Shown: positions 23,925-33,312, numbered from the stretch's first letter. The stretch is DNA of 64,000 nucleotides from Rhizorhabdus dicambivorans (GCF_002355275.1 NZ_CP023449.1:2582001-2646000), one strand, 5' to 3'. Notes: generated by a model not told the origin, from the letters alone. A program made the numbers and translations.

Positions 23925-25613
23925 TTATGCTGTGTTGCGGAATGAACACAGCGGCGGAACCTCCGGATAGTGGTCGAGCACGGGGCCGAGGGCATCGCGC
24001 AGCGGCCCCAGCATCGCGTCATAGGGGCGCCACTGGCCGACCCCGTCGCGGTTGATCGGCCGGCGTACCTGTTCGCTGCTTGCGGTGCGCACCGCCCGCC
24101 CGCTCTGGTGGAAATCGAGACAGGCCTGTTCGAAGGGCAGGCCCAGCGCGTCTAGCAGCGCGCGCACTTCGCCCTCGGGATTATCGATCAGCCGCTCGTG
24201 GATGACGCGGTGGACCTTGCCCGGCATCGCCGCGTCGAAATGCGCCATCAGCCGCACATAATCCGCATAATAGCGCCCCATGTCCTCCAGCCCGTAGCTG
24301 AACCCCTGGCCGCGCGCGAAATGCTGGCGGAAGTTGGAGAAGCAGCAGTCGAGCGGATGGCGGCGCGCGTCGATGATCCGGGCGTTGGGCAGGATCAGCG
24401 CGATGAAGCCGGCATGCAGCCAGTTGTTGGGCAGCTTGTCGATGAAGAAGGGCTTGTGCTCGCGCCGCTGCACCCGCGTCGCATCGAGATAGTCCCGGCC
24501 CAGCATCGCCAGCTGCTCGGGCGTGAGCTGTTCGAGCCTGCCCAGCGTCCCCGCCTTGGCCAGCAGCCGGGGGATGTCGGGCAGCTCCATCGTCCCTTCG
24601 ACCTGCGAATGGCACGCCAATATCTGCTCGATCAGCGTCGATCCCGCGCGCGGCATGCCGAGGATGAAGATCGGATCGGGGGCCGGGCAGCCCTGGCCGG
24701 CGCGCGCGGCGAGGAAATCGGGGGTGAAGTGCGTTATGGCGGTGTCGACCTGCCGGCTCGTCTCGTCCGGATCATAGCCGATCTGGGCGCGGCGGATCGC
24801 GTTGCCGCTGGCAAAATGGGCGAAGGCCTCGCCATGCTCGCCGCAATCGTCGAGGGCCTTGCCCAGCGCGAAGTCGAGGTGGAGCCGGTCGTCGTCGGCA
24901 AGGCCGGGCGTCAGCAGCGCCCGCTTCATCGCGTCGCGATCCTCGGCGGCAAGGGCGACCGTCTTGAGATTGGCGAGGCTCCACCAGATCTCGCCGACCG
25001 TCGGATCGATCGCGAGCCCCTGGCGATAGGCGACGATCGCTTCGTCCTGTCGGCCCACGGTCTTGAGCGCATGGCCGAAACTCATCCAGAGCTTGGGCTG
25101 GTCGGCGCGCTGGGCGAGAACGTCGCGATAGAGCGCGATGGCCTCTTCATAGTCGCCGATCCGGCCCAGCACGGCGGCGCGTAGCGTGGCATGTGCCGCA
25201 TTGCCGGGATCGCGCGCGCTGAGCCGGTCGAGTTCGGCCAGCGCCTCGGTCGTGCGGTTCTGGCGGTGGAGGACGGTGGCGAGGTTGGCCCGCGCGGCCG
25301 TGAAGCCCGGCGCCAGTTCGACCGCGCGGCGCAGCAGCGCCTCGGCATCGCGATAGCGGCCGATCCGCGCGGCCAGCTCGGCCATCATCCGGATCGCCGC
25401 GACGTCGAGCGGGCTGGCCTTCAGCCGGGCGCGCAGCAGCGGCTCGGCGACGTGCAGTTCATTGGCGACGAGGGCCGCCGCCGCCTTCTGGAGATCGGGA
25501 TCGGCGACCGAGGCGCGGATCGCCTCCAGTTCGGTCTGTTCGGCGGCATCCTCATGCCCCAGCGCGCGGTGGATGCGGCCGAGCAGCCGAAGCAGGTCGG
25601 GATGGCCCGGCAT
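23925..25613 (-). CDS. TPR-repeat sulfotransferase family protein
   Basis: A 562-residue protein from ATG 25613. The N-terminal half (about residues 1-250) consists of tetratricopeptide repeats, for example RYRDAEALLRRAVELAPGF and RQDEAIVAYRQGLAIDP. The C-terminal half is a sulfotransferase domain with the PAPS 5'-phosphosulfate loop FILGMPRAGSTLIEQIL and the downstream RRHPLDCCFSNFRQHFA. TPR-like residues continue 38 codons upstream to a CTG at 25727 preceded by GGAGGAAGGA, so the true N-terminus may be longer. Such proteins accompany TonB receptors in sphingomonads; the acceptor is unknown. Confidence 0.85.
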   Translation of the reverse strand: MPGHPDLLRLLGRIHRALGHEDAAEQTELEAIRASVADPDLQKAAAALVANELHVAEPLLRARLKASPLDVAAIRMMAELAARIGRYRDAEALLRRAVELAPGFTAARANLATVLHRQNRTTEALAELDRLSARDPGNAAHATLRAAVLGRIGDYEEAIALYRDVLAQRADQPKLWMSFGHALKTVGRQDEAIVAYRQGLAIDPTVGEIWWSLANLKTVALAAEDRDAMKRALLTPGLADDDRLHLDFALGKALDDCGEHGEAFAHFASGNAIRRAQIGYDPDETSRQVDTAITHFTPDFLAARAGQGCPAPDPIFILGMPRAGSTLIEQILACHSQVEGTMELPDIPRLLAKAGTLGRLEQLTPEQLAMLGRDYLDATRVQRREHKPFFIDKLPNNWLHAGFIALILPNARIIDARRHPLDCCFSNFRQHFARGQGFSYGLEDMGRYYADYVRLMAHFDAAMPGKVHRVIHERLIDNPEGEVRALLDALGLPFEQACLDFHQSGRAVRTASSEQVRRPINRDGVGQWRPYDAMLGPLRDALGPVLDHYPEVPPLCSFRNTA

Positions 25614-25723
25614 GCGCGCGATCAGGGCATTGGCAATGGCCAGGGCGGCGGCGGGATCGCTGTCGATCAGGGCCGAGGCATGGGCGAAGGCCTTGTCGAG
25701 AGGATCCTCCTGGGCTTGGCCGT

Positions 25724-26926
25724 TCAGAGTCCTTCCTCCGCCAGTCGCAACATCACCAGCGTAGAGAGCATCGCGCGTTCGGGCAAACTCTCGACGATCA
25801 GATATTCGTCCGGCGAGTGGATCGCCCCGCCGCGCGCGCCCATCGTGTCGACGACCGGCACGCCGCAGGCCGCGATGTTGTTGCCGTCGCAGACGCCGCC
25901 GCTTGCCCTGTGACCGATCGGCCGGCCGAGGCGGGCCGCGCTGTCCTCGACCAGCGCGAACAGTTTCGCGGCGTGGGCATCGATCGGCTTGGGCGGTCGC
26001 CCGAAACCGCCATGGACGTGGATCGAAACGTCATGTTCGGCCGCGACGGCGCGCGCCAGTTCGTCGATCAGCGTCCGCGCGGCGGCTTCGTCCTCGGGCA
26101 GGGCGGGGCGCAGGTTCACGCGCAGCACCGCCCGGTCGGGCACCATGTTGTTCGGCCCGCCGCCGTCGATCCGCGCCGGGTTGATCGCCAGGCCGGCTCG
26201 GCGGGCGCGGGCAAGGCGCAGCGCCAGGTCTCCCGCCGCGACGATCGCGTTGCGGCCGTCCTCGGGATTGCGTCCGGCATGCGCCGAACGGCCGGTGACG
26301 ACCATCGAGAAATTGCCGCTGCCCGGTCGCGCGCCGGCCAGCGTGCCGTCGGGCAGGGCGGACGGCTCATAGGTCAGCGCCGCGAGCTTGCCGCGCGCGG
26401 CTGCTGCGATCAGCGCTGCGGAGCCCGGCGACCCGATCTCCTCGTCGGAATTGATCACCACCTCATAACCGATCCGCGCCGCCAGCGGCGACGTCTCCAG
26501 CCCCGCCAGCGCCGCCAGCATCAGCGCGATGCCGCCCTTCATGTCGGCGACGCCGGGGCCGTTGATCAGCGCGCCGCCCTCCAGATCGGTGAGCGTCTGG
26601 AAAGGATGATCGGCCGCATAGACCGTATCCATATGCCCGGTCAGCACCAGCTGGACCGGCGCGTCGGCCCGCACCCGGACATGCAGGTTGCGGCCGAAGG
26701 CGAGGGGCTGCGCCTGCCCGCCGCCGTCGATCGCCTCGCCCGGCACCGCGTCGATCAGCCGAACGTCGCCGGGCAGGATCGCAAAGGCATCGGCCAGCAT
26801 CCCCGCCATCGCCGCCAGCCCTTCGAGATTGCGCGAGCCGCTGTTGACCGCGCTCCACCCCCGCACCTGCGCCAGCATCGGCGCCCCTGCGGCGGCATCC
26901 AGCGCGGCGCGATGCCGCTCGATCAC
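25724..26926 (-). CDS. M20-family metallohydrolase (candidate N-succinyl-glutamate desuccinylase)
   Basis: A 400-residue M20 amidohydrolase starting at GTG 26926, which overlaps the astD stop (GTGA). It has VLTGHMDTVYAADHPF (first metal His and catalytic Asp), the bridging-Asp region NGPGVADMKGGIA, and INSDEEIGS (catalytic and metal Glu). A final His lies near HSPDEY. A dimerization insert is present (residues 180-290). Relatives include ArgE, DapE (a succinyl-amide hydrolase), CPG2 and peptidases. Tight coupling to astD, and absence of the M14-type astE nearby, suggest it removes succinate from N-succinylglutamate. That specificity is inference only. Confidence 0.85.
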   Translation of the reverse strand: MIERHRAALDAAAGAPMLAQVRGWSAVNSGSRNLEGLAAMAGMLADAFAILPGDVRLIDAVPGEAIDGGGQAQPLAFGRNLHVRVRADAPVQLVLTGHMDTVYAADHPFQTLTDLEGGALINGPGVADMKGGIALMLAALAGLETSPLAARIGYEVVINSDEEIGSPGSAALIAAAARGKLAALTYEPSALPDGTLAGARPGSGNFSMVVTGRSAHAGRNPEDGRNAIVAAGDLALRLARARRAGLAINPARIDGGGPNNMVPDRAVLRVNLRPALPEDEAAARTLIDELARAVAAEHDVSIHVHGGFGRPPKPIDAHAAKLFALVEDSAARLGRPIGHRASGGVCDGNNIAACGVPVVDTMGARGGAIHSPDEYLIVESLPERAMLSTLVMLRLAEEGL

Positions 26927-28326
26927 AGCAATCGCCCGCCCAGTTCGCCGGTCAGGTCGATGACGCTGTCGGCCTCGAAGCTGGCGACCGGATAGGCGCA
27001 GTAATCGGCGGCATAATAGGCGCTCGGCCGGTGGTTGCCCGATTGGCCGAGCCCGCCGAACGGCATGTTGGCGGCGGCGCCCGTCGTCGGCCGGTTCCAG
27101 TTCACCACCCCGGCGCGCGATCGGGCGAGGAAGCGCTCCCACAGCGCGGGGTCATCGGCGAGCAGCCCGGCCGAAAGGCCGAAGCTGGTCCGGTTCGCCG
27201 CCTCGATCGCCGCATCGAAGTCGGCCACACGGATCACCTGCAGCACCGGCGCGAATATCTCGGCATCGGGCATGTCGAGCCCGGTCACGTCATAGATGCC
27301 CGGCGTGACGAAGGCGTCGCTGCGGTCCAGCCGTTCGAAGGGCAGCAGCGTCCTCGCCCCCTTCGCCTTCAGCGCCGCCACCCCGTCGATCGCCGCCTGC
27401 GCGGCGCGGGCCGAGATCAGCGGCCCCATATAGGGCTCCTCCACGTCGTCCCAGGCACCGATGCGCAGCCGGTCGGCCAGGGTGTGGACCGCCTCGATCG
27501 TCGCGTCGCCCTCGACGCCCGCCGGCACGATCAGCCGCCGCGCGCAGGAACAGCGCTGGCCGGTGGTGACGAAGGCGGACTGAACGATCGCCGCCGCCAT
27601 CGTCTCCGCATCGCCCCAGGCGATCAGCGGATTGTTGCCGCCCAGCTCCAGCGCCAGCACGACATGCGGCCGATCGACCATCAGCCGCCGGAAATGCGCG
27701 CCGGTGGTCGCGGAGCCGGTGAACAGCAGCCCGTCTATGTCGGCGCCGATCAGCGCCGCGCCCTGGTCGCGCCCGCCCTGGACCAGCTGGAACACATGGC
27801 TTGGCACGCCGGCATCGTGCAGCGCGCGCGCCATGTGCTGGCCGGTCAGCGGGGTTTCCTCGGACGGCTTGAAGATCACGCAGTTGCCGGCGAGCAGGGC
27901 AGGGACGATATGGCCGTTGGGCAGGTGCCCCGGGAAATTATAGGGGCCCAGCACCGCCATCACGCCATGCGGCTTGTGGCGCAGCACGGCGCGGCCGAAG
28001 GCGGTATCCGCCCGGCGGGTGCCGGCGCGCTCGGCCTGCGCGGCGATCGACACCGCCACCTTGCCCACCATCGAGGCGACCTCGGTCTTCGTCTCCCAAA
28101 GCGGCTTGCCGGTCTCTCGGGATATGTCGCGGGCGATGTCGTCGGTGCGCGCCTTCAGCGCCTCGGCATAGGCCTCGAGGATGGCGGTCCGTTCCTCCAC
28201 CGGCCGGCCGGCCCAGCCCGGCAGCGCGGCGCGGGCCCGCTCGACGATCGCGGGGATGGCAGTGGGGGCGGTCTCCTCGCCCTCCCAGATGGTCTGTCCG
28301 GTCGCGGGATCGATCGAGCGCATCAT
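26923..28326 (-). CDS. astD: N-succinylglutamate 5-semialdehyde dehydrogenase AstD
   Basis: A 467-residue aldehyde dehydrogenase oxidising N-succinylglutamate semialdehyde, the fourth step of the arginine succinyltransferase pathway. Visible features are VLGPYNFPGHLPNGHIVPAL, FTGSATTGAHFRR, the catalytic Glu in LELGGNNP and the catalytic Cys in TTGQRCSCARR. The PGHLPNGHIVPALLAGN region is specific to the AstD group. ATG 28326 overlaps the astA stop by 4 bp, and a second Met codon follows immediately. The stop overlaps the M20 hydrolase GTG. Confidence 0.93.
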   Translation of the reverse strand: MMRSIDPATGQTIWEGEETAPTAIPAIVERARAALPGWAGRPVEERTAILEAYAEALKARTDDIARDISRETGKPLWETKTEVASMVGKVAVSIAAQAERAGTRRADTAFGRAVLRHKPHGVMAVLGPYNFPGHLPNGHIVPALLAGNCVIFKPSEETPLTGQHMARALHDAGVPSHVFQLVQGGRDQGAALIGADIDGLLFTGSATTGAHFRRLMVDRPHVVLALELGGNNPLIAWGDAETMAAAIVQSAFVTTGQRCSCARRLIVPAGVEGDATIEAVHTLADRLRIGAWDDVEEPYMGPLISARAAQAAIDGVAALKAKGARTLLPFERLDRSDAFVTPGIYDVTGLDMPDAEIFAPVLQVIRVADFDAAIEAANRTSFGLSAGLLADDPALWERFLARSRAGVVNWNRPTTGAAANMPFGGLGQSGNHRPSAYYAADYCAYPVASFEADSVIDLTGELGGRLL

Positions 28327-29327
28327 TGCCTTACCCTCACCATCTCCCCCGGCGCCACCCGCAGCGCCTCGATCGCCGCTGCGCCGATCATCGCCCGTCC
28401 ATCCTCGAACCGCACCTTGGCCCGCACGGCGCGGAACCCGTCCACCGAGGCCGTCGAAACCAGCAGTTCGGGCGCATCGCCCGGATCGCCCGCCGCGCAG
28501 GGCAGCGCCACGGTCCGCTGGATCGTGGTGATGCTGTCGCGCGGCACCGAATAGGTCGGCCCGCCATCGAAGATGTCGACCAGCCCCGATCCCCGGAACC
28601 CCTCATTCTCCAGCATCGCCCGCGCCGCCTCGCCCTCGACATGCACCTTGCCGATCGCCTGGTGCGCGGCATCGGGGATCAGCTCGACATAGATGGGGTG
28701 GCGCGGGGCCAGGTCCAGGATGAACTGGCCGTCGGTCGACATCACCATATGGTCGGCCTCGTCGAACGGCAGGCGGAAGAATTTGGAAGCGACGCCTTCC
28801 CAGAAGGGGCATGTGCCGTCGGGCGAGAAATAGCCGCGCAGTTCGGCCATCACCGTTTCGGAGAAGCGCGGCCGGTCGACGCCGATCAGCATGTAGCGCG
28901 ATCGGGCGAGCAGGCTGCCGGCGCCGCCCGACCGCCGCTCGGGGCGCAGGTAGAGCGATCCCACCTCGGTCCAGCCGGCGCATTCGTTGACCAGCACCAG
29001 CGCCTGATGATCGAAGCGGGTGCCGATCGCGGAGCTGAACTGGGCCAGGGTCATCACCCGGAAGGAGAAATGCGGCCGGGAAACGCCCACCGCCGCGCGC
29101 ACCCCGCACAGCCCCTCGATCCGGCCGGTCTCCATGTCCTCCAGCATCAGCGTGTACCAGGCCTCGCGCGGCGCGATCGCGCCGGTGAAGCTGGCTTCGG
29201 ACAGGGTGAGCCGGTCGAGCAGCGTGGTTTCGTCCTCGGGCAGGCTGGTGAAGCCGCGTCCCGACAGGACGGCGAGTTCCATCAGTGAACCGAGATCGGA
29301 GGGGCCGGCGGGACGGACGACGAGCAT
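28323..29327 (-). CDS. astA: Arginine N-succinyltransferase, paralogue 2
   Basis: A 334-residue AstA/AruF/AruG-family acyltransferase transferring succinyl from succinyl-CoA to arginine (or ornithine). It begins MLVVRPAGPSDLGSLMELA and carries SGRGFTSLPED, VGSLYLRPERRSGGAGSLLARSRY (the CoA-contact region) and ELRGYFSPDGTCPFWEG. The frame is open further upstream over astB, but the family start is at ATG 29327. A second, diverged family member lies two genes upstream. In pseudomonads two such proteins (AruF and AruG) form a heteromer, and the same may hold here. Confidence 0.92.
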   Translation of the reverse strand: MLVVRPAGPSDLGSLMELAVLSGRGFTSLPEDETTLLDRLTLSEASFTGAIAPREAWYTLMLEDMETGRIEGLCGVRAAVGVSRPHFSFRVMTLAQFSSAIGTRFDHQALVLVNECAGWTEVGSLYLRPERRSGGAGSLLARSRYMLIGVDRPRFSETVMAELRGYFSPDGTCPFWEGVASKFFRLPFDEADHMVMSTDGQFILDLAPRHPIYVELIPDAAHQAIGKVHVEGEAARAMLENEGFRGSGLVDIFDGGPTYSVPRDSITTIQRTVALPCAAGDPGDAPELLVSTASVDGFRAVRAKVRFEDGRAMIGAAAIEALRVAPGEMVRVRQ

Positions 29328-29358
29328 CGGGGCTTTGTGCGCCTTTCGCTTCCTGAGT

Positions 29359-30633
29359 TCAAATCCGGGCGAGCAGCGCGTCGAGCGCGTCATGCGCCGC
29401 GCCCACCGCATCCCACAGCGCCGGATCGGCGAGCTGCGCGGCATCGATGCTCTCGGGCCAATGGCGCTCCACCAGCGCGCACAGCGTCTCCCAGCGCCGC
29501 TCGTCGAGCAGGAAGCGCGGATCGATCGCGGCGCGGGCCGCCTCGTCCACCGGCACGCGCAGCCGCAGGCAGGCCGGGCCGCCACCGTTGCGCATGCTCT
29601 CGCGCACGTCGACCACGATCGCCTCGTTGATCGGGTTGTTCGCGGCCAGGATCGCCTCCACCGCTGTCCAGACTCGCGGATTATCGCGGCACTCGCTAGG
29701 CAGCACCAGCGCCATGCCGGCCTCGGGCAGGGTGACGAGCTGCGAGTTGAACAGATAGGAGCCGATCGCATCGTCCAGCCCGATGCTGTCCACCTCCACC
29801 GCGACGAATCCGGGCACCGCGCGCCCGGCCGCCGCGAACAGCGCGTCGCGGTCGGCGAACGCGTGGGCATGGGCCAGCAGCACATTCTCGTTGGCGACGG
29901 CGACCACATCATTGTGGAAGGCGCCGGCCTCGATCGCCTCCTGCGATTGCAGCATATGGAAACCGTCCACCCCCGCGAGCCGCGCCACCGCCTCGCCCGC
30001 CCGGCGTGCCTGGCGTTCGGGAAAGCGGCTGCCGCGCGGGGCGCCATGGATGAAGATGTTCAGCCCTCGCGCGCCATGCTCCGGCGCGATGCGCATATGA
30101 TTTGCTGCACCCTCGTCGCTGAAATGCTGCGTCCCCGGCAGCGCCGGATGGACCATGAAATGATCCCCGTCGCGAAAGATGGTGCGCAGCATCCGAAAGC
30201 TGTCCGGCGCCTCGAAGCTCCGGTGCAGCATCGTCGCGAGATTGGCCGTGACGAGATGGACCCGGCCGTCGCCGCTGTCGGGGGCCGCGATCACGGTCGC
30301 GGCATTGGCCGCCCACATCGCCGACGCCGAACAGGCATTGTTGAACAGGATCGGATCGTCAGAGGCTGCTGCCGCCAGCACCTCCCGGTCGCTCCCGCCA
30401 TAGCCCAGCGCGCGCAATGCTGCGGTGGCGGGCCGGCGGGGCGGTGGCAGGAAACCCTGCACAAGGCCCCGGTCCATCAGCCGCTTCATCTTGGCCAGGC
30501 CCTGCAGCGCCGCCGCGCGGGGCTGCGAGACCGCACCCGCATTGGTCGCGCTGGCGATGTTGCCGGGTGAAAGGCCGGCATAATTGTGCACCGGGCCGAT
30601 CAGCCCGTCGAAGTTGATCTCGCGGGTCGTCAT
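29359..30633 (-). CDS. astB: N-succinylarginine dihydrolase AstB
   Basis: A 424-residue enzyme of the amidinotransferase/arginine-deiminase fold that converts N2-succinylarginine to N2-succinylornithine, CO2 and ammonia. It begins [22 protein letters not shown], diagnostic of AstB, with [31 protein letters not shown] (catalytic His region), and [13 protein letters not shown] carrying the nucleophilic Cys near the C-terminus. ATG 30633 overlaps the stop of the upstream astA paralogue by 4 bp; 31 bp separate it from the next astA copy. Confidence 0.94.
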   Translation of the reverse strand: MTTREINFDGLIGPVHNYAGLSPGNIASATNAGAVSQPRAAALQGLAKMKRLMDRGLVQGFLPPPRRPATAALRALGYGGSDREVLAAAASDDPILFNNACSASAMWAANAATVIAAPDSGDGRVHLVTANLATMLHRSFEAPDSFRMLRTIFRDGDHFMVHPALPGTQHFSDEGAANHMRIAPEHGARGLNIFIHGAPRGSRFPERQARRAGEAVARLAGVDGFHMLQSQEAIEAGAFHNDVVAVANENVLLAHAHAFADRDALFAAAGRAVPGFVAVEVDSIGLDDAIGSYLFNSQLVTLPEAGMALVLPSECRDNPRVWTAVEAILAANNPINEAIVVDVRESMRNGGGPACLRLRVPVDEAARAAIDPRFLLDERRWETLCALVERHWPESIDAAQLADPALWDAVGAAHDALDALLARI

Positions 30634-31643
30634 AGCGCCAGCCAGCTGATCGGATCGCCTTCCGAAAGGCCCAGTCGCACGGCACTGCCGGGGTCGGTGA
30701 TCGCCTGGCCGCCCGCCGCCTCCACCGATCCGACGGTGCAGCAAAAATCGCTGCCCCGGCCATCGGCGATCAGATGATCGTGCAGCGTATCGCCGCTGTC
30801 GGTGCGTATGAAGGTCGCGCTGTGGCGGTGGCGCACCGCCTTCAGCGCGTCGATGTCCGCGATCATGGTCTGGCCGGCGTCGAAGATGTCGACATAGCCT
30901 TCGTCCCTGAATCCCTCCTCGATCAGCAGCGCCTGCGCGGCGCGGCCGTCGTCATGGACCCGGCCGATCGCCTTCTGGGCCTCTTGCGACAGCATGTTGA
31001 CGTAGATCGGCGCGCGCGGCCCCAGATCGGCGATGAACTGGTTGCCGGTGGTGGCGTTGATATGGTCGGCCTCGGCGAAGCTCATCGCATAGAAGCGTCC
31101 CCCGACCGCCTCCCAGAAGGGCGAGCTTCCGGCGGCATCGAGCCATCCCCTGAGGTCGGCGATCACCCGCTTGCCGAACATCGCCCGGTGGCAGGCGATG
31201 AACAGATAGCGGCTGCGCGCGATCATCCGGCCATAGCCGCCGCGCCGCAATTCGGGATCGATCACCAGCCCGCCGACCTCGGCGCAATCCTCGAGATCGT
31301 TGGTCAGGGTGAGCACCGGGAAGCGTACCATCCGCCCGTCGATGCTGGAGCGTTGGGTCGTATGGCTGATCCGGTAGCTGTAGAAGGGCCAGTCGACCCC
31401 GACCCGGGGAAAGATCATGCCGCAGCCGCGCACCTGGCCGCCCACCTCGATCACCAGGATGATCGCGCCGCCGGGTTCACCCCCGGAAAGCAGCTCGGCG
31501 CTGCGCTCGATCCGCTGCCGCAATACCACGCGGTCGCGCGGCAGGTTGGTGAAGCCGGTGCCGGCGCGGTCGGCGAGCACGAGCAGCGCGTCGAGATCGT
31601 CGCTGCGGACCGGGCGAATCCTGATCGCGGGGGCGAGGCTCAT
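30630..31643 (-). CDS. astA: Arginine N-succinyltransferase, paralogue 1
   Basis: A 337-residue member of the AstA/AruF/AruG family, clearly diverged from the copy at 28323-29327 but with the same landmarks: [37 protein letters not shown] and [17 protein letters not shown]. It is the first gene of the arginine run; its promoter should be in the 185 bp before 31829, shared with a divergent membrane protein gene. The two paralogues flank astB, so they would be made in similar amounts, consistent with an alpha-I/alpha-II type heteromer. Confidence 0.92.
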   Translation of the reverse strand: MSLAPAIRIRPVRSDDLDALLVLADRAGTGFTNLPRDRVVLRQRIERSAELLSGGEPGGAIILVIEVGGQVRGCGMIFPRVGVDWPFYSYRISHTTQRSSIDGRMVRFPVLTLTNDLEDCAEVGGLVIDPELRRGGYGRMIARSRYLFIACHRAMFGKRVIADLRGWLDAAGSSPFWEAVGGRFYAMSFAEADHINATTGNQFIADLGPRAPIYVNMLSQEAQKAIGRVHDDGRAAQALLIEEGFRDEGYVDIFDAGQTMIADIDALKAVRHRHSATFIRTDSGDTLHDHLIADGRGSDFCCTVGSVEAAGGQAITDPGSAVRLGLSEGDPISWLAL

Positions 31644-31828
31644 GCACCATCATAATCGTAACAAATGAGACTGGTCTAGCTCTTTCGCCGCTGGAGCTAG
31701 GGCGATGACGGGGCCGATTCCGTCATTCCGGACTTTATCCGGGGCGACGATGCTTCTGCCTGACGACGGGTTTGCCCTATCCCATGGCCCAGCTTGAAGG
31801 CGGGTGGGAAAGGGGGCAAAGCTCGCCC

Positions 31829-32455
31829 ATGCCGCTCCCCGATCTCATGATGGTCCGTTCCGTCCTGCCATGGCTCGACATCGCCGGAATCGGGGTGTTC
31901 GCGATCAGCGGTGCGCTGGCAGCGGCGCGGCGGGAGTTGACGATCGTCACCTTCGTCTTCTTCGCGGCGGTGACGGGTACGGGCGGGGGCACCCTGCGGG
32001 ATCTGCTGATCGGAGCACCCGTCTTCTGGATTCACGATAATCGCGCCCTGGCGATATGTCTGCTCGCGGCGCTGGCCGTATGGGTGACGCCAAGGCGGAT
32101 ATGGTCGGACCAGGCGATATTGTGGTTCGACGGGATCGGGCTCGCGGCCTATGCGGTGTTCGGATCATGGAAGGCGCTGGCCTATGGCGTCCCGCCGCTC
32201 GGCGCCGCGATGATGGGGGTGATCACCGCCTGCATGGGCGGCGTCATCCGCGACGTGCTGGCCGGGGAGCCGTCGATCCTGCTGCGTCCCGAACTCTACG
32301 TCACCGTCGCGGCGCTGACCGCCGGCCTGTTCGTCCTGCTGATGCTGCTCGGCGCGCCGCTGCTGCCGGCGGCGGGGCTGGCCGCGCTCGCCGGCTTCGC
32401 CCTGCGGGCGCTGGCCATAGTCCGCGGCATCCATCTGCCCGGCTATCGCGGCTGA
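31829..32455 (+). CDS. TRIC-type (UPF0126/YicG) membrane protein
   Basis: An inner-membrane protein of about 208 residues with seven hydrophobic segments and an internal duplication. The two halves carry the paired motifs TGTGGGTLRDLLIG and MGGVIRDVLAGEP. This is the trimeric intracellular cation channel/UPF0126 family; bacterial members may conduct monovalent cations, though physiological roles are unclear. I start at ATG 31829, with a GGGGG run about 12 bases upstream. Alternatives are ATG 31847 or an upstream ATG at 31772. It is divergent from the arginine locus. Confidence 0.85.
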   Translation: MPLPDLMMVRSVLPWLDIAGIGVFAISGALAAARRELTIVTFVFFAAVTGTGGGTLRDLLIGAPVFWIHDNRALAICLLAALAVWVTPRRIWSDQAILWFDGIGLAAYAVFGSWKALAYGVPPLGAAMMGVITACMGGVIRDVLAGEPSILLRPELYVTVAALTAGLFVLLMLLGAPLLPAAGLAALAGFALRALAIVRGIHLPGYRG

Positions 32456-32562
32456 TCGCCGCGGATGCGGCCGTCATTAACCCTGGCGACAGCTTCGTTT
32501 CGCCAGGGGAACCCTCATGGGCATCGAACGTAGAGTCGTCGACAGTTTGTTGAGGTGTGGTG

Positions 32563-33207
32563 ATGCGTAACCGGATTTTCGCGGTGTCGGCGATGGCGCT
32601 GATGGTGTCGGCCTGTGGGCCCAAGCAGCTCGCGCTGCCCGGCGATCCGATCGGCAAGGCGGCGACCTGCGCCGTGGTGAGCGCCGCCGCCGCGCGTCAG
32701 AAATCGCCCGATGTGACGGGCGATCTCGGCTTCGATGACCAGACCCGCATCCTCCATTATGCGATGCTCGCGGCGTCCGATGGCGGCGCCTTCTCGGCCA
32801 AGCGCGCGTCGGAAGTGGTCAGCCGGATGGGTGAGGTCGAGGCGGATGTCACCGGCGGCAAATGGCAGGCGCTGGTGAACCCGTGCGACCAGGCCTATCC
32901 GCAGGTCAAGAAGACCGCAGGCATCGAATTGCCCAAGGCGCGTTTCGACGCGGCGCTGGGGTGCTACTCGCTGGGCGACTTCCTGGTGAAGACGGTCCAG
33001 ACCCGGGAGCCCCGGGCACAGGAAACCCTGTCCGAGCTCATGAAGATGCGCCGCGATCTCGACGGCACTGTCGGCTCCGGCCTGCGCGCGCGGGGCGCCA
33101 GCGAATATGAGAAGACGCTTGCGCTCAAGCAGAAGGCGCTCGGCAAGATGGTCAAGCTTGGTGCGCCTGCCGAGACCGTGAAGGCGTGCACGAGCCGCTT
33201 CGCCTGA
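32563..33207 (+). CDS. Putative lipoprotein, unknown function
   Basis: A 214-residue protein with a lipoprotein signal: a short basic start (MRNR), a hydrophobic stretch, and the lipobox VSAC with Cys near residue 18. The mature part is alpha-helical and charged, with three further cysteines (ATCAVV, NPCDQ and LGCYS) and one close to the end (KACTSRF). I do not recognise a family. It stands alone, 107 bp after the TRIC-type gene, and ends before a palindromic repeat. A GTG two codons upstream (32557) is an alternative start. Confidence 0.75.
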   Translation: MRNRIFAVSAMALMVSACGPKQLALPGDPIGKAATCAVVSAAAARQKSPDVTGDLGFDDQTRILHYAMLAASDGGAFSAKRASEVVSRMGEVEADVTGGKWQALVNPCDQAYPQVKKTAGIELPKARFDAALGCYSLGDFLVKTVQTREPRAQETLSELMKMRRDLDGTVGSGLRARGASEYEKTLALKQKALGKMVKLGAPAETVKACTSRFA

Positions 33208-33224
33208 ACCCTCGCCGAACTTGC

Positions 33225-33312
33225 CGTCGCCCCGGCGGAGGCCGGGGCCGTCAGCGGCTCTTTCGCCACCCGTCCCAAAAACGCTTGCGGCCCCGGCTCC
33301 GCCGGGGCGACG
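33225..33312. terminator. GC-rich palindrome between convergent genes (repeat family B, copy 2)
   Basis: The left arm CGTCGCCCCGGCGGAGGCCG pairs with the right arm ending CGGCTCCGCCGGGGCGACG. It lies in the 117-bp gap between the lipoprotein gene and the convergent acetyltransferase gene, as copy 1 lies between convergent genes at 19959-20045. The arrangement fits a bidirectional terminator. Confidence 0.7.

Noticed and set aside
29328-30047. Extension of the second astA gene over astB
   Set aside because: The extra 240 codons are a shifted reading of astB and rich in Arg and Pro. The family start at 29327 is clear.
32557-32562. GTG start two codons before the lipoprotein ATG
   Set aside because: It is possible, but ATG 32563 gives a normal lipoprotein n-region (MRNR); the difference does not affect the call.
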